Positions 38,888 through 49,225 are shown, counted from the stretch's first letter. The stretch: 50,829 nucleotides of DNA from DATGZX01 sp035296965 (GCA_035296965.1 DATGZX010000110.1:1-50829), one strand, 5' to 3'. Translations and numbers: made by a program. Notes: generated by a model from the sequence alone, not told the origin.

Positions 38888-41695
38888 ATGGTTTTCGTCT
38901 GGTTGCGCGACGTGGTTGAACGGCAACTCACCACGTCCTCTCACGGGCGCAAGCAACGGCGTCCGCGCAGGCGATCCGGTTTCAAGCCGGGTGTGGAAGC
39001 ACTCGAGGAGCGAGCGCTGCTGACGGCCGGCATCCTGGATCCGACATTCGGGACGGGCGGGTTGGTGAATACCAACTTCTCATATACCGACACGAACAGC
39101 CTCGCCGTGCAGCCGGACGGCAAGATTGTCGTGGCCGGGGTCTCGGACACGACCGGCGTGTTCTCCGTGGCCCGGTTCAATCCGGACGGCAGCCTCGACG
39201 CCAGTTTCGGGAACAATGGCGTTGTCGACTCCCCTTCCTTCGCGCCGGGCAGCACCGACAAGGCCGTCGCCCTCGCGCTCCAAAGCAACGGCCAGATTGT
39301 CGTGGGAGGAGACACGACGGCGGGCGGATTCCAGAGCAACTTCGGCCTGGAGCGCCTCAATGCCGACGGCTCGCTCGATACGTCGTTCGGGAACGACGGT
39401 CATGTCATTATCGACTTCAGCGGCGGTAATGACCTGCTCAGCGGTATCGCGATCGACTCTCAGGGCCGCATCGTCGCCGCGGGTCTATCCGACACCCATT
39501 TTGCCGTGGCGCGCGTCAATTCCGACGGCACGCAGGACTCGGATTTTGACGGCAACGGTGAGATCACCTTCGATTTCGCAGCTACCATCACCGGTGGCAA
39601 GGTAACCGGCAGCACCGACGGAATCAATGCCGTGGCTATCCAGCCCAACGGCGCGATTGTTGTCGCTGGATTCACGAACCTGCTGTCCAATCTCCAGGCA
39701 CTCGGCACCACCAACAACTTCGCATTGGCTCGTTTCAATGCGCTCGACGGCACGCTCGACGGCAGCTTTGGCTCGGGTGGACTGGTGGATATGAATTTCT
39801 TAGGGGCGGACACGAACAACACTGCCTTTGATGCAGGCGATACCGCCAACAGTCTGGCCTTCCTGCCCAGTGGTGACATTGCCGTGGCGGGGGTCACACA
39901 TTTCGGCGGCGGCGGCGAAAATTTCGGTCTGGCAATGTTCGGTTCCGGCGGCCAGCTCGACAGGACCTTTAATGTTGACGGGCTTGTCGAGACCGATTTT
40001 TCAACGAATTTCACCTCCGGGAACCTGGGTCATCCCGATGTGCAGGACGTGGCCTACAGCGTTGCGGTGCAACCGGACGGCAAGTTGATCCTTGCAGGGT
40101 TCTCGACGCGTAGCGGCAACAGCAACTTCGCCCTGGCCCGTTACAACGCCGACGGCACTCTGGACCAGACCTTCGGCATCCACGGCGAGGTCGTGACCGC
40201 ATTCACCCCGACCAGCAACGATCAGGCGGCGAATCTGGTCCTCCAGCCGAACGGCCAGATCGTGGCGGCGGGCACCTCGGATCAAGGCAGCGGCCCCAAG
40301 TTCGTCATGGCACGCTACTCGGCAATTCAGGCGGGGGACCTGGAATTCTCCGCACCTTCCTACACCATCGCCAAGAACGGCGGCGTCGCCACCATCATCG
40401 TCACACGGACCAATGGCACCGACGGGACAGTCACCGTCAACTACTCAACCAGCGATGCCACGGCCAAGGCAGGGACCGACTACACGGCGACTTCCGGCAC
40501 TCTCTCCTTTGCACCGGGCCAAACGAGCCAAACCTTCACGGTTCCCATTCTGGACAACGGCATCTTCAATCCGACGAACAAGGCCTTCAACATTGCCTTG
40601 AGCAGCCCCACCGGCGGAAGCACCCTGGGCACGCCGAATGTCGGCGTCGTTACCATCACGAACACCGATACCCCCTCCGACCTGCAATTCAGCGCGTCGG
40701 CCTACAGCGTCCCCGAAAACGGCGGCTCCGTCACGATCACGGTCACGCGCACAGGCCCCAACGACAACACCGTCACCGTCAATTACTCCACCAGCGACGG
40801 CACGGCGGTCGCGGGCACGAACTACACCGCGACTTCAGGCACGCTGACTCTTACCCCAGGACAGCTTTCACAGACCTTCGCGGTCCCCGTGAAAGATGAC
40901 GGCGTCTTCGAGCTGACGGACCAAATTTTTAGCGTGACTTTGAGCAGCCCGTCCTCGAACGCCGTGATCGCCAGCCCCGCAACCGCCGTCGTGACCCTGC
41001 TCGAAGAAGACGGGACGCCCAATCAGTTATTCGTGGTGCACGCTTACCGAGACCTCTTGAACCGGACCGTGGATCCAACCGGTCTGGCCACGTGGGTGGC
41101 TGCCCTGAATGCCGGCAGCACGCGGGCACAGGTCGCCCTCGCGATCGAGAGCAGCCAGGAGTATCGAACGCTCGTCGTCGAAAACCTCTACATGCAGTAC
41201 CTGCACCGGTCCGCCGATGCTGGTGGATTGGCCACGTTCATCGCAATGTTGGCGGCAGGCGGTACCGACGAGCAGGTGGCAGCCGCCATCGTCGGCTCGG
41301 CAGAGTTCTATCAGAACCAGGGAGGTGGAACGAACGCCGGCTTCCTGAACGCCCTGTACGAAGACGCCCTGGGTAGAGCCGTCGATTCCTCCGGGTTGAA
41401 TACCTTCGTTCCATTGTTGAATACCGGCACTTCGACGCAACAGGTAGCGACGCTGATCTTTGCTAGCAACGAGTACGCCCAAGACCTGGTGCAAGGCTGG
41501 TACGAGCGCTTCCTGCACCGTGCAGGCGATCCAACAGGCGTCGCCTACTTTGTCGGGCTGATGCACCCGACCAGCGCCCCCACGCAGCCGGTCTTCATTA
41601 CGGATCCTACATCGGGACCGGGCCAGCCGCTGACCGATGAGCAGGTCATTGCCATGATTGTCGGCTCTCAGGAATACCTTTCTCGGTTGACGTAG
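38888..41695 (+). CDS. Giant surface protein: delta-60 repeats, two Calx-beta domains, DUF4214
   Basis: 935 residues. AGGAG lies 8 bases before the ATG at 38888. The N-terminus has a basic stretch and then GVEALEERALLTA, the planctomycete extracellular-protein motif (LExLExRxLL). About residues 48-480 hold delta-60 beta-propeller-like repeats of the form AVQPDGKIVVAG...FALARFNxDGSLDxSFG. Two Calx-beta domains follow (about 485-590 and 597-705), with the near-identical blocks VTVNYSTSD and YTATSGTL. The C-terminal ~220 residues are DUF4214-type units (DLLNRTVDPTGLATWVAALN, LHRSADAGGLATFIAML). The protein is expected outside the cell and probably in adhesion or cell-surface structure. Confidence 0.88.
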   Translation: MVFVWLRDVVERQLTTSSHGRKQRRPRRRSGFKPGVEALEERALLTAGILDPTFGTGGLVNTNFSYTDTNSLAVQPDGKIVVAGVSDTTGVFSVARFNPDGSLDASFGNNGVVDSPSFAPGSTDKAVALALQSNGQIVVGGDTTAGGFQSNFGLERLNADGSLDTSFGNDGHVIIDFSGGNDLLSGIAIDSQGRIVAAGLSDTHFAVARVNSDGTQDSDFDGNGEITFDFAATITGGKVTGSTDGINAVAIQPNGAIVVAGFTNLLSNLQALGTTNNFALARFNALDGTLDGSFGSGGLVDMNFLGADTNNTAFDAGDTANSLAFLPSGDIAVAGVTHFGGGGENFGLAMFGSGGQLDRTFNVDGLVETDFSTNFTSGNLGHPDVQDVAYSVAVQPDGKLILAGFSTRSGNSNFALARYNADGTLDQTFGIHGEVVTAFTPTSNDQAANLVLQPNGQIVAAGTSDQGSGPKFVMARYSAIQAGDLEFSAPSYTIAKNGGVATIIVTRTNGTDGTVTVNYSTSDATAKAGTDYTATSGTLSFAPGQTSQTFTVPILDNGIFNPTNKAFNIALSSPTGGSTLGTPNVGVVTITNTDTPSDLQFSASAYSVPENGGSVTITVTRTGPNDNTVTVNYSTSDGTAVAGTNYTATSGTLTLTPGQLSQTFAVPVKDDGVFELTDQIFSVTLSSPSSNAVIASPATAVVTLLEEDGTPNQLFVVHAYRDLLNRTVDPTGLATWVAALNAGSTRAQVALAIESSQEYRTLVVENLYMQYLHRSADAGGLATFIAMLAAGGTDEQVAAAIVGSAEFYQNQGGGTNAGFLNALYEDALGRAVDSSGLNTFVPLLNTGTSTQQVATLIFASNEYAQDLVQGWYERFLHRAGDPTGVAYFVGLMHPTSAPTQPVFITDPTSGPGQPLTDEQVIAMIVGSQEYLSRLT

Positions 41696-41754
41696 GCTGG
41701 GCTGAAGACCGATCGACAAGGATCTCTTGCGAGACAAGACCTGAAGAAAGAGCA

Positions 41755-41912
41755 AGATTTGAGAGGAAGATTACGATTACGAAGAGGATGAAGAGCACGA
41801 TTCGGATTAAGAGCAGGACAAACGCAATACCGCCTAGCGCATCCTGTTCTTTCTCGTGCTCTTGCTCTTAATCTTGTTCCAAATCTTACTCTTCATCTTC
41901 GTTCCTTCTCTC
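41755..41912. repeat. Imperfect inverted repeat between surface-protein and BBP7 genes
   Basis: A purine-rich run (41755-41817, GAGGATGAAGAGCACGATTC and neighbours) faces a pyrimidine-rich run (41840-41912, GTGCTCTTGCTCTTAATCTT and neighbours). The two can pair imperfectly over about 60 bases. The asymmetry of purine on one strand is notable. It could be a mobile palindrome or a long terminator hairpin. Confidence 0.5.
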
Positions 41913-42257
41913 AGACTTGGGCCGGTGGGTAAGCCGTGAATTGAGGAGTGACAGCCCACCTGCCCTATCGCGCAGTCTCACGATAGCCGCGCCGCGCAGC
42001 TCTTTGCGCACCGAGCTCGTCAGATTCTCACAACCCATTCCACCTTTCCCAAGATTCCCACTCTGGTGAGTGCCGTTGGCGTTTTCTGGGGCATTTTGTA
42101 GCCCGAATCTCATGCAGATTCGTTGCAAGGCCGATGAAAGGAATACTTGGCCTGCACGTAACCTTCGATATTTAGCGCCCAATCTCAACTTGAAGCGAAT
42201 GGCCTCGCCATCCGAAAGCCAAACAGGAGGAGTTTGGCTCGACTACAGGAGACGGCT

Positions 42258-43619
42258 ATGACGACTCGGTTTCTCGGTGGTTTCGCCGCATTACTTGCTG
42301 GTTCGGGCTTGGCCCTTGCGGAGGCACCAGCTTTTCCAGAGTTGGCCCCAGGGAACGCTCCGCCGCCGGCAGCCTCGGCCCCGGCCGCTGCTCCTGCAGC
42401 CCCGGCCGATTCGTCGGCAGAGGGCCGCTCTCCCTATTGGCCTAATCCTCTGGCCAAGCTCGAATGCCTGACAGGCAGCTGCCAGACGCCGGCGACGCCG
42501 GGATGCGCTGCCGGGGGAGACGAATGGAACCGCGGCCAGGTCTGGGCCGACGCCGACTATCTCCTCTGGTGGGTCAAGAAGGGCCCGCTCTCCGTGCCTC
42601 TGGCAACAACCGGCACGACCTCGAATGGAGTGTTAGGTGCGGCAGATACGAAAGTGCTGTACGGCGGTTCGGGGGTGGATTACGACGCCTTCTCCGGCGG
42701 TCGCATCAACGCTGGATTCTGGTTCGACAAGGACCACACCTGGGGCCTGGAAGGCGGCGGGTTCGTGCTGGAGAACCGGCCCGTCAGTTTTGATCAAACC
42801 TCCTCGGCAAGCGGCGCTCCCGTGCTGGCTCGACCGGTGATCAACGCGCTTACCGGCCAGGAAACCGCTGAATTGATCTCCGCCCCGGGGGTTGCCGCCG
42901 GCGAGTTATTCATTACCTCTCATAGTCAGTTCTATGGCGCGGACCTGAACTTTCTGGACAATCTCTATCGTACTGAGTCGACGCATCTCGATGTTCTCAT
43001 AGGTTACCGCTTCCTCACGCTCAATGAACAACTCAACATCGATTCGAGTTCGGTGCTGCTGCCTGGCGGAAGCGCTGGATTCGGCGGCAACGCCCTGAGC
43101 GGTTCGACAACGTTTAGCGTCAGCGATCAGTTTGCCACACAGAACGTGTTCAACGGTGGACAGCTTGGCGCGCGTTTCGGCTATACCGGCGATCAATTCT
43201 TCGTGAATTTCCTGGGCAAGATCGCTCTCGGCGACAGCCACGAGACTGTCAGCATCAATGGCTCTACACAGCAAACCCCGCCGGGTGGGACGACGACCTC
43301 GGTGCCCGGAGGCCTGCTCGCGCTGTCGAGCAACATCGGCAGATACACAAAGGATGAATTCGCCGCGGTGCCCGAACTGGGTATCAATTTCGGATATCAG
43401 ATCAATCCGCTGGTGCGAGCCTACGTAGGCTACAGCTTCATCTACTTGAGTGACGTGGCCCGGCCAGGCGATCAGATCAACCGGAGCGTCAACCCAGCTC
43501 TAGTGCCTACCAGCACGACCTATGGCACAGCTTCCACGCCCGCCGCCCCAGGCTTCACCTTCCAACGGACCGAATTCTGGGCTCAGGGCGTCAACTTCGG
43601 CTTGGAGGTCAGGTACTAA
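42258..43619 (+). CDS. BBP7-type outer-membrane beta-barrel protein
   Basis: 453 residues starting at 42258, with AGGAG at 42247-42251. A signal peptide (RFLGGFAALLAGSGLALA) leads into a Pro/Ala-rich linker, then a barrel-like region beginning VWADADYLLWWVKKGPLSVP and DYDAFSGGRINAGFWFDKDH. Alternating aromatic strands continue to the terminal LEVRY, with the final aromatic residue typical of outer-membrane proteins. This matches the planctomycete BBP7 family (PF07585) as I recall it. The protein sits in the outer membrane; its substrate is unknown. Confidence 0.85.
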   Translation: MTTRFLGGFAALLAGSGLALAEAPAFPELAPGNAPPPAASAPAAAPAAPADSSAEGRSPYWPNPLAKLECLTGSCQTPATPGCAAGGDEWNRGQVWADADYLLWWVKKGPLSVPLATTGTTSNGVLGAADTKVLYGGSGVDYDAFSGGRINAGFWFDKDHTWGLEGGGFVLENRPVSFDQTSSASGAPVLARPVINALTGQETAELISAPGVAAGELFITSHSQFYGADLNFLDNLYRTESTHLDVLIGYRFLTLNEQLNIDSSSVLLPGGSAGFGGNALSGSTTFSVSDQFATQNVFNGGQLGARFGYTGDQFFVNFLGKIALGDSHETVSINGSTQQTPPGGTTTSVPGGLLALSSNIGRYTKDEFAAVPELGINFGYQINPLVRAYVGYSFIYLSDVARPGDQINRSVNPALVPTSTTYGTASTPAAPGFTFQRTEFWAQGVNFGLEVRY

Positions 43620-43701
43620 CACCAACCGGCTCGGGCGCAAGGTGCGAAACCTAGCGCGCGCCGACGCGGAAAACCCGACTGGAGGTAGTGCTCTGTCGGA
43701 A

Positions 43702-44985
43702 TCAGCGGCTGTTGTTGTGGAGTCTTTCGAGTTCGGGAAGCAGCTCGGCCGCGCTGGCAAAGCGCTCTCTGGGCTGCTTGCTCAACATCCTCAAGACGAT
43801 CTGCTGGAAAGCATGCGGAATCGACGGTTGATAGAGAATTGGTTCGATGGGAGCCGTCCGCCTAACCTTCTGGGCTAATTCTTCCTTCGTTTTTCCCGTG
43901 AAAATCGGCCGGCCCGTGAGCAAGGCATACATGGTTGCGCCCAGGCTGTACACATCCGCCCGAACACCAAAAACTTCACGCTCATCAATCCCTTCCGGCG
44001 CTACATAAGCCAACTCATCCAACCTGCGCGGCAGCGCGGTTCTCATGTCGCGACGTGCGTGCAGCAAAGTCCTGGCGAACATCAGGTCGCCGAGCTTGGC
44101 CTCCTTATCTCCGTTGCGAATCATCACGTTTTGCGGCGTGATATGTCCGTGCACAACCTGGCGGGCATGGATGGCTACCAGTGCGCGGCTGATCTGCGTT
44201 CCCACTTGCAATGCCAGTCGCCAATCAGGCAAGGCCGTAGTGCTGGCCCTACGAATGACCTGGGTCAAGCTGCGGCCTTCGACATACTCCATCGCGATCC
44301 AGCAAAACGGCCCGGCCTTACCGGCGCCGTAATGCAGCAACAAGTTGGGATGGCGCAAGGGCAAGACGGCCTTGAGCGCGTCGCGAAAGCTTCCCATCGT
44401 TTCCGCGTTGGTACCGAATTCCGGGCAGAGCACTTTGAGCGCGACCTTTTGCTCCGCGCTATGCGCGCACGCCCGGAATACTCGTCCCCAATGACCGGCG
44501 CCCAGTTGCACCTCGATCTTGTAGCGCGCCAGGGTCTTGCCTACTAGCTTGTTCAGGATGTCGGCCGCGGAGACCTGTGGCTGCGACACCGGGTCGGAAA
44601 GGGGCTCCGAAAGGATCGTGTCCGAGCCAACATCGACGCTTGTCGACGTCCTGGGGTCATCGATGGACCGGTCACTGCGTGAATCCTCACCAATGACGTA
44701 GCGTAGCTCCGTGCCGCCAATGCGGATCACGTCGCCCGGCTGCAATTCTTGGCGGGTGATGCGCGCGCCGTTGAGAAAGGTACCGGACCCGGTCGCCGCG
44801 TCGATGACTGTGACGCGCTCGCCGTCGACGTTGATTTCGCAGTGGACCCTTGCCACCGCGGGATCGCGAAAGCGGCAAAGAACGTCCAGTGTCTGGCTGC
44901 AGCCGATCTGCAGAACGCCAGCATTTTCAAGGGCCATGATCCGGCCGCGTTCCAGACCCCGAATAACTACCAACTGTCTGCCCAT
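43702..44985 (-). CDS. FHA domain fused to a Ser/Thr pseudokinase
   Basis: 427 residues. Residues about 5-98 are an FHA domain that reads phosphothreonine (IGCSQTLDVLCRFRDPAVAR, SGTFLNGARI). The kinase-like domain (about 152-420) keeps the glycine loop LGAGHWGRVF (161-170) and Lys184 in VALKVL, but the catalytic loop HRDxKxxN is HGHITPQN (279-286), so the catalytic Asp is His281 and the Lys is Thr283. DFG is replaced by DLM (300-302). It should lack kinase activity and may act as a phospho-dependent scaffold. No membrane segment is seen. Its position next to the YkgJ-type gene gives no functional clue. Confidence 0.87.
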   Translation of the reverse strand: MGRQLVVIRGLERGRIMALENAGVLQIGCSQTLDVLCRFRDPAVARVHCEINVDGERVTVIDAATGSGTFLNGARITRQELQPGDVIRIGGTELRYVIGEDSRSDRSIDDPRTSTSVDVGSDTILSEPLSDPVSQPQVSAADILNKLVGKTLARYKIEVQLGAGHWGRVFRACAHSAEQKVALKVLCPEFGTNAETMGSFRDALKAVLPLRHPNLLLHYGAGKAGPFCWIAMEYVEGRSLTQVIRRASTTALPDWRLALQVGTQISRALVAIHARQVVHGHITPQNVMIRNGDKEAKLGDLMFARTLLHARRDMRTALPRRLDELAYVAPEGIDEREVFGVRADVYSLGATMYALLTGRPIFTGKTKEELAQKVRRTAPIEPILYQPSIPHAFQQIVLRMLSKQPRERFASAAELLPELERLHNNSR

Positions 44986-45162
44986 GAGCGATTCTCACGA
45001 TACGACCAACAGACAGAAAACGCACGCTGCTGTACCCCTAAGCACTCGATGACACTGCAACGGATGAGATTACTCCACTATGGTTGACGACTCCTGGACT
45101 GTCAAGGCAACCGGGGCGATAACCATTCTGGCCCGAAGCGTGAGCGAGGCAAAATGCGGGCC

Positions 45163-46434
45163 CTAACGTGCATACCAGGCGATGAGATTCTGCAATTGGC
45201 CTGTCCGCGCCAGGATGCGAAACGTGGTCCGCAGGCGTCGCGAGCGCAAAATGCGATTGAAACCAAAATGATCGTCAACGATGGTCAGCGCCCGAGCCAC
45301 CGCCTCTGCGGGCGGCAGGTCGGCGAGCGCGCGCGTTACCCATAGGGTGACAGGGAAGGTCGCCGCGAGCATCTCGAGCCCTTCCCAGAACGGCAGCCGG
45401 AAATTGGCCGCGCCGCAGAATTGCAAGGATTCCACCTTGATCGTGTAATAGCGTGCCAGAACTTCCGCGGCCGCGGGAGGAAGGTCACTGCGCGTGGCTT
45501 CAATGTTCGCAAAGGTGGTCTCGGGCACCTTGTTGTGCATGCGTGGCACCGCGCCATCGCCGCGCGCGAAGCGCCACGCTGCCATGAGGAGCGCCAGCCG
45601 GCCGTGGCGGGCGATGCCGCGGTCGGGACCGTGGTCCTTGCGCATGAAAAACGCAACCGTCTGCCGGAAGAGAACTCGGCCAACCCAATTGGGCGGCGGC
45701 AGCGCAGCCGGATCGGCAGGCACTTCTCCGTCAAGACTCGACGTGATGATGTCCAGGAATTCGACTAACCGTCCCCCCTTGATTTGCCCGAAGCGAGCTT
45801 CCCGGCAGAGCCTGGCCAGCGCAAGGCATTTGCGCCAGCGCCGCTCCATGGGGTCGTCTCCATTCTTCAGGATTGCCAGCACGCTTTGCATGAGCCGAAG
45901 GAGATCGGGCCAATCGACGCGCTGTCCGCCTTGCAATGGGGGAGGGGCAAGCATAAGGCTGTTTGGCTTGTCGTCCAGGCCTTCACGCTTGGCCAACTCC
46001 GTGGCAAACTCCCGAAGGGCCTTCTCGTGGTCGGCGATTCCTCTGCCCTTGTTCATTGCGGCCGAGGGACAGGCATAGCGCATGCCGACACGCCAGTGAT
46101 CGCCCGCGGGGATGAGAATGAAGGGAAAGAGCCGGCAAGGCAACGGCTTGGTCTGGTAGCCATAGCGCTCATGGATGCGGCAACGTCCCTGGTCCGACAA
46201 AAAAACGCAGCTGCCGTCCTTATGATGATTGAGGTGATAGCTACGCGACCAGGGCGGTCCGCTCTTCTTGAACAGCGGCAAGCCGCGCACCACCGGGTCG
46301 TCGGACCAGTCCAACGCCTCGATGCGGCGACGTTCGTCGTCGCTAATGCGAACCACGTATTCCTTGCAACAGCTCCCGCAGACGTGACAGTCCCAGTTTT
46401 GAATCAACGGCAGGTGACGCAACGGCAATGGCAT
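45163..46434 (-). CDS. YkgJ-type cysteine-cluster protein (Fe-S or metal binding)
   Basis: 423 residues. The first 110 residues contain the CxxCxxCC motif, Cys16, Cys19, Cys22 and Cys23 in WDCHVCGSCCKEYVVRI, and then CVFL...GRCRIHERYG and PLPCRLFPF, the layout of YkgJ (PF03692), a family that includes flagellin lysine N-methylases. The longer C-terminal part (about 150-423) is helical and has no domain I recognise. Metal binding is likely; the reaction is unknown. The length is well above the ~100 to 200 residues of minimal YkgJ proteins. Confidence 0.85.
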   Translation of the reverse strand: MPLPLRHLPLIQNWDCHVCGSCCKEYVVRISDDERRRIEALDWSDDPVVRGLPLFKKSGPPWSRSYHLNHHKDGSCVFLSDQGRCRIHERYGYQTKPLPCRLFPFILIPAGDHWRVGMRYACPSAAMNKGRGIADHEKALREFATELAKREGLDDKPNSLMLAPPPLQGGQRVDWPDLLRLMQSVLAILKNGDDPMERRWRKCLALARLCREARFGQIKGGRLVEFLDIITSSLDGEVPADPAALPPPNWVGRVLFRQTVAFFMRKDHGPDRGIARHGRLALLMAAWRFARGDGAVPRMHNKVPETTFANIEATRSDLPPAAAEVLARYYTIKVESLQFCGAANFRLPFWEGLEMLAATFPVTLWVTRALADLPPAEAVARALTIVDDHFGFNRILRSRRLRTTFRILARTGQLQNLIAWYAR

Positions 46435-46600
46435 GTAGGACCCAGTTGATGGCTGTGCGAATCATTCGTTGACCGTGCGCGGCCGGCACTGAATAAGGAC
46501 GATAAGGGAGTTCGCGCCGATTCGAATTTGACCAGTGTTCGCCCTTCTTCCATAATCGGCATGCTGATGCCCTAGCGCGCAGGCTCAGCCTGCATTGTAC

Positions 46601-47812
46601 TCAAGCCGCGGTCCGGTTCTCAACGGGACGGCACTCGGACACAATCACTGGGCTCTCGGTCTGTGCGAAATGCTTGTACAACCGCACGGCAGCCCAGGGC
46701 AGGATGATCAGGAGGACGGCGGCTTCACCGGCGGCAAAAACTGCATTTTTTCCGAAGAGATCCATGGCTCCGCCAGCCGCCACGGGTCCGATCAAACTGC
46801 CGATGCAGTTGATACCAAGGAACCACGCGCTGGTGCGGGCCAAACCTCTCGTAGGTGTCCGCTCGCCCAGGATGGCTAGACCCAAAGGGTAGAAAGCACT
46901 GGAGCAGGCGCCCGTGAAGAAAAGACAAATGGTCAACAGGACCAGGCCGAGGCCGACGTTCAAGGCGGCGAGGCAGCCGATCGTGACGATGTAGCAACAC
47001 ACCAGGATGAAGGTCCGTCCTAGTCGATCGGCCAGCCAGGCGACCGGCACCTGGAAAGAGATCACCCCGATCATGATGACCGCCATCAACCAGCCTGCTC
47101 CCACCTTGGTCAGCCCGATTGCCAGGAGATAGATTGGTAGCAAGCCAATCATCCCGCCTTCGAGGAACCCCTGGCTCCAGGCGCTGCCGTAACTCAAGAA
47201 ATTGCGGCCCAAGCCAATCGGCGTCGACCTGTCGAGGTGTTCCTCGTCCATGTCACGCCAAGGTAGCCAACCGAGGACAATGAACCCCGCGACAAAGGCA
47301 GCGCAGCCTCCAAGGAGGAAGGCGACTCGAGGTGAGAGCGCGTAGGTCTGTACGCCTAGCGCCGTTCCCAGGGCAATGCCCATGGCCACGCAAAACGCAT
47401 AGTAGCCAAAGTTGCGCGAGCGCTTGCCCGGTTCGGAAACTCGATTCACCATCGTTTCCAGGGGAATCAGGCTCATGGCTCCGGCGAATCCGTTCAGAAT
47501 CCGCAGTACGAACCAGCCACTCAGCGAGCCTCCCCACGGGAACATGGCCACCGTCAGTCCGGAAGCAACCATCCCAGCAATCAGGGTACCTCGCCCCCAG
47601 CGGCGCATCATCCAGGGCACAGCGAGAGCCGCTACTGCAATCCCCAGGTAGTAGATCCCGGTATTGAGGCCGACGATGGTGTCGCTGAACCGGGCTTCCT
47701 TGAGCCAAATCGAGGCAAGCGGCGCCCCAGCACCAAAACTGAACGACCAAAACATGGCGGCCGCACATAGAGCAGGCAGCCAAGGTCGCGTCGCCCCGGG
47801 GGACTCATGCAT
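46601..47812 (-). CDS. Major facilitator superfamily transporter
   Basis: 403 residues with about 12 membrane segments. Family features: the loop 2-3 block VPWMMRRWGRGTLIAGMVAS, the motif WLADRLGRTFIL before helix 8, and the symmetrical two-bundle layout. No specific substrate signature is seen. The start lies 67 bases after the desaturase stop on the same strand, so the two are likely co-transcribed. The Met-His-Glu start lies in MHESPGATRPWLP, a short cytoplasmic end. Substrate unknown; a lipid-related or sugar exporter role is only speculation. Confidence 0.88.
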   Translation of the reverse strand: MHESPGATRPWLPALCAAAMFWSFSFGAGAPLASIWLKEARFSDTIVGLNTGIYYLGIAVAALAVPWMMRRWGRGTLIAGMVASGLTVAMFPWGGSLSGWFVLRILNGFAGAMSLIPLETMVNRVSEPGKRSRNFGYYAFCVAMGIALGTALGVQTYALSPRVAFLLGGCAAFVAGFIVLGWLPWRDMDEEHLDRSTPIGLGRNFLSYGSAWSQGFLEGGMIGLLPIYLLAIGLTKVGAGWLMAVIMIGVISFQVPVAWLADRLGRTFILVCCYIVTIGCLAALNVGLGLVLLTICLFFTGACSSAFYPLGLAILGERTPTRGLARTSAWFLGINCIGSLIGPVAAGGAMDLFGKNAVFAAGEAAVLLIILPWAAVRLYKHFAQTESPVIVSECRPVENRTAA

Positions 47813-47879
47813 GCATGCCTCGTTTGCTTCTGATTCCCAGGCAAATCATGGGAACCTGGGGAGAGGGAGGCGCGAACGA

Positions 47880-48803
47880 TCACGCCGCCGAGCGTGGGGC
47901 CAGGCTCTCTTCAGGCCTGGGGGAGCAGCCTGGTTTCCGTCCGGCCAGCCAATCTTCGATCATTGCCGTGAGATGTGGACCGCGCAGGATGCGCGTGTTG
48001 TTTAGCCGCAGCTGAGGCTCGATCTGGTTGTGCAGGACTTTCATCCTGGTCCAGTGAACCTTTGGGTCCCAATGGTGCTCTTGGTGATAGCCGTTGTTGA
48101 ACCAGAAAAAGTTGTAGAGCAGGTTGTACGAGCTGACGGAATTGGCGAAGTAGTTTCCCGGCTGGCAGCCATAGTGCTCCAGATAACCTTCCGCGTAGCT
48201 GAGCACCCAACCCAGATAATAGGACGGAAGATAGAAGTAAACGAAGTAACGCCAGTTGACCACGATCATCGCGACCCAAAAGGCTGCGAGGACCAGGCAC
48301 TCTACGACCGACTGGATAATCTCGCGCCGGCCATGACGCACGACGACCCGGATGAGAGGCATAACTTCCACGCGGAAGAAGCTGACGATGCAGTACCTCC
48401 AGAATGCTTCCGGCTGGCCGTCTTTGCCGTAACGATAGATGGAAGACCAGTCCTTGGTCGTGCCGTCGGGGCCCTTGGCGTCGTTGTCGCCCCAGTGGTG
48501 ATTCATGTGGTAGTGGTGGTAGAAAACGTGCGGCACGCCCAACGCAAATGTTTCCAGCACGCTATAAGCGCGATTGAGCCAGGCGTTCGAGAAATAGGGG
48601 TTATGGATAAAGTTGTGCGAGATGCACTGCAGGTTCCAGCAGTAAGACCACATGACGGCAATGAACGCCGGCACAAGTACCCACCACGATAGACTGTCGA
48701 AGCAGAGGAAGGTCCAGAAGATCAAGGCGACAATTCCCACGCCGCACAAGGCCGGAATGACATCGTAAGGATTGGAGCGGAAAAAAGGTCGGAACCGAGA
48801 CAT
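47880..48803 (-). CDS. Membrane fatty acid desaturase
   Basis: 307 residues, with at least four membrane segments. The three His boxes of membrane-bound desaturases are present: HNFIH (63-67), HMNHH (99-103) and HQEHH (240-244), which bind the di-iron centre that inserts a double bond in acyl chains. The sequence following the second box (WGDNDAKGPDGTTKDWSSIY) is typical of the beta-carotene/fatty acid desaturase type. The real substrate is unknown. It is the first gene of a probable operon with the MFS gene. Confidence 0.9.
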   Translation of the reverse strand: MSRFRPFFRSNPYDVIPALCGVGIVALIFWTFLCFDSLSWWVLVPAFIAVMWSYCWNLQCISHNFIHNPYFSNAWLNRAYSVLETFALGVPHVFYHHYHMNHHWGDNDAKGPDGTTKDWSSIYRYGKDGQPEAFWRYCIVSFFRVEVMPLIRVVVRHGRREIIQSVVECLVLAAFWVAMIVVNWRYFVYFYLPSYYLGWVLSYAEGYLEHYGCQPGNYFANSVSSYNLLYNFFWFNNGYHQEHHWDPKVHWTRMKVLHNQIEPQLRLNNTRILRGPHLTAMIEDWLAGRKPGCSPRPEESLAPRSAA

Positions 48804-48917
48804 GGGGCCTCCTATTCCATGGCGGCATCTGCGCTGCCACAGCCCTCCTGGCTGCGAGACCGAATTATAACGGCTGCACCTCGATTACAAAGACCGATTT
48901 GAGCCGCGCGGCCCCTC

Positions 48918-48978
48918 CACCCGGCCCCTCACGGGGCTCGGCTCGCCTGGCGAGCCGAGCCCCGTGAGGGGCCGGGTG
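48918..48978. repeat. Palindrome with 30-base perfect arms (CCGGCCCCTCACGGGGCTCG family)
   Basis: Arms 48918-48947 and 48949-48978 are perfect inverted repeats around a single T, giving a 61-base near-symmetric palindrome. It lies about 115 bases upstream of the desaturase start and about 250 before the zinc-ribbon gene, in the divergent region. Confidence 0.9.
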
Positions 48979-49225
48979 AAGATTCCTCCCAAAATCGAGT
49001 GGGGTGCCCAGGCTGTTATTGACGTTGCACTGGATCGTCCTTCTGGGTAGTCTCCTCCGCTCGTTTGTCGTCCTAGTCGCCAGAGCGAGCATGAATTCCA
49101 AGGGACGCCCAACTTTCCTGGCCCCTGGAATGAGCGGAAGGCACCCCACCTAACAAGGCTTGCCCGCCTTGTCCCGAGAAGCCGCTCGGTAAATCCTGAC
49201 ACTCTTGCAAAAGGAGAAAGAATCT

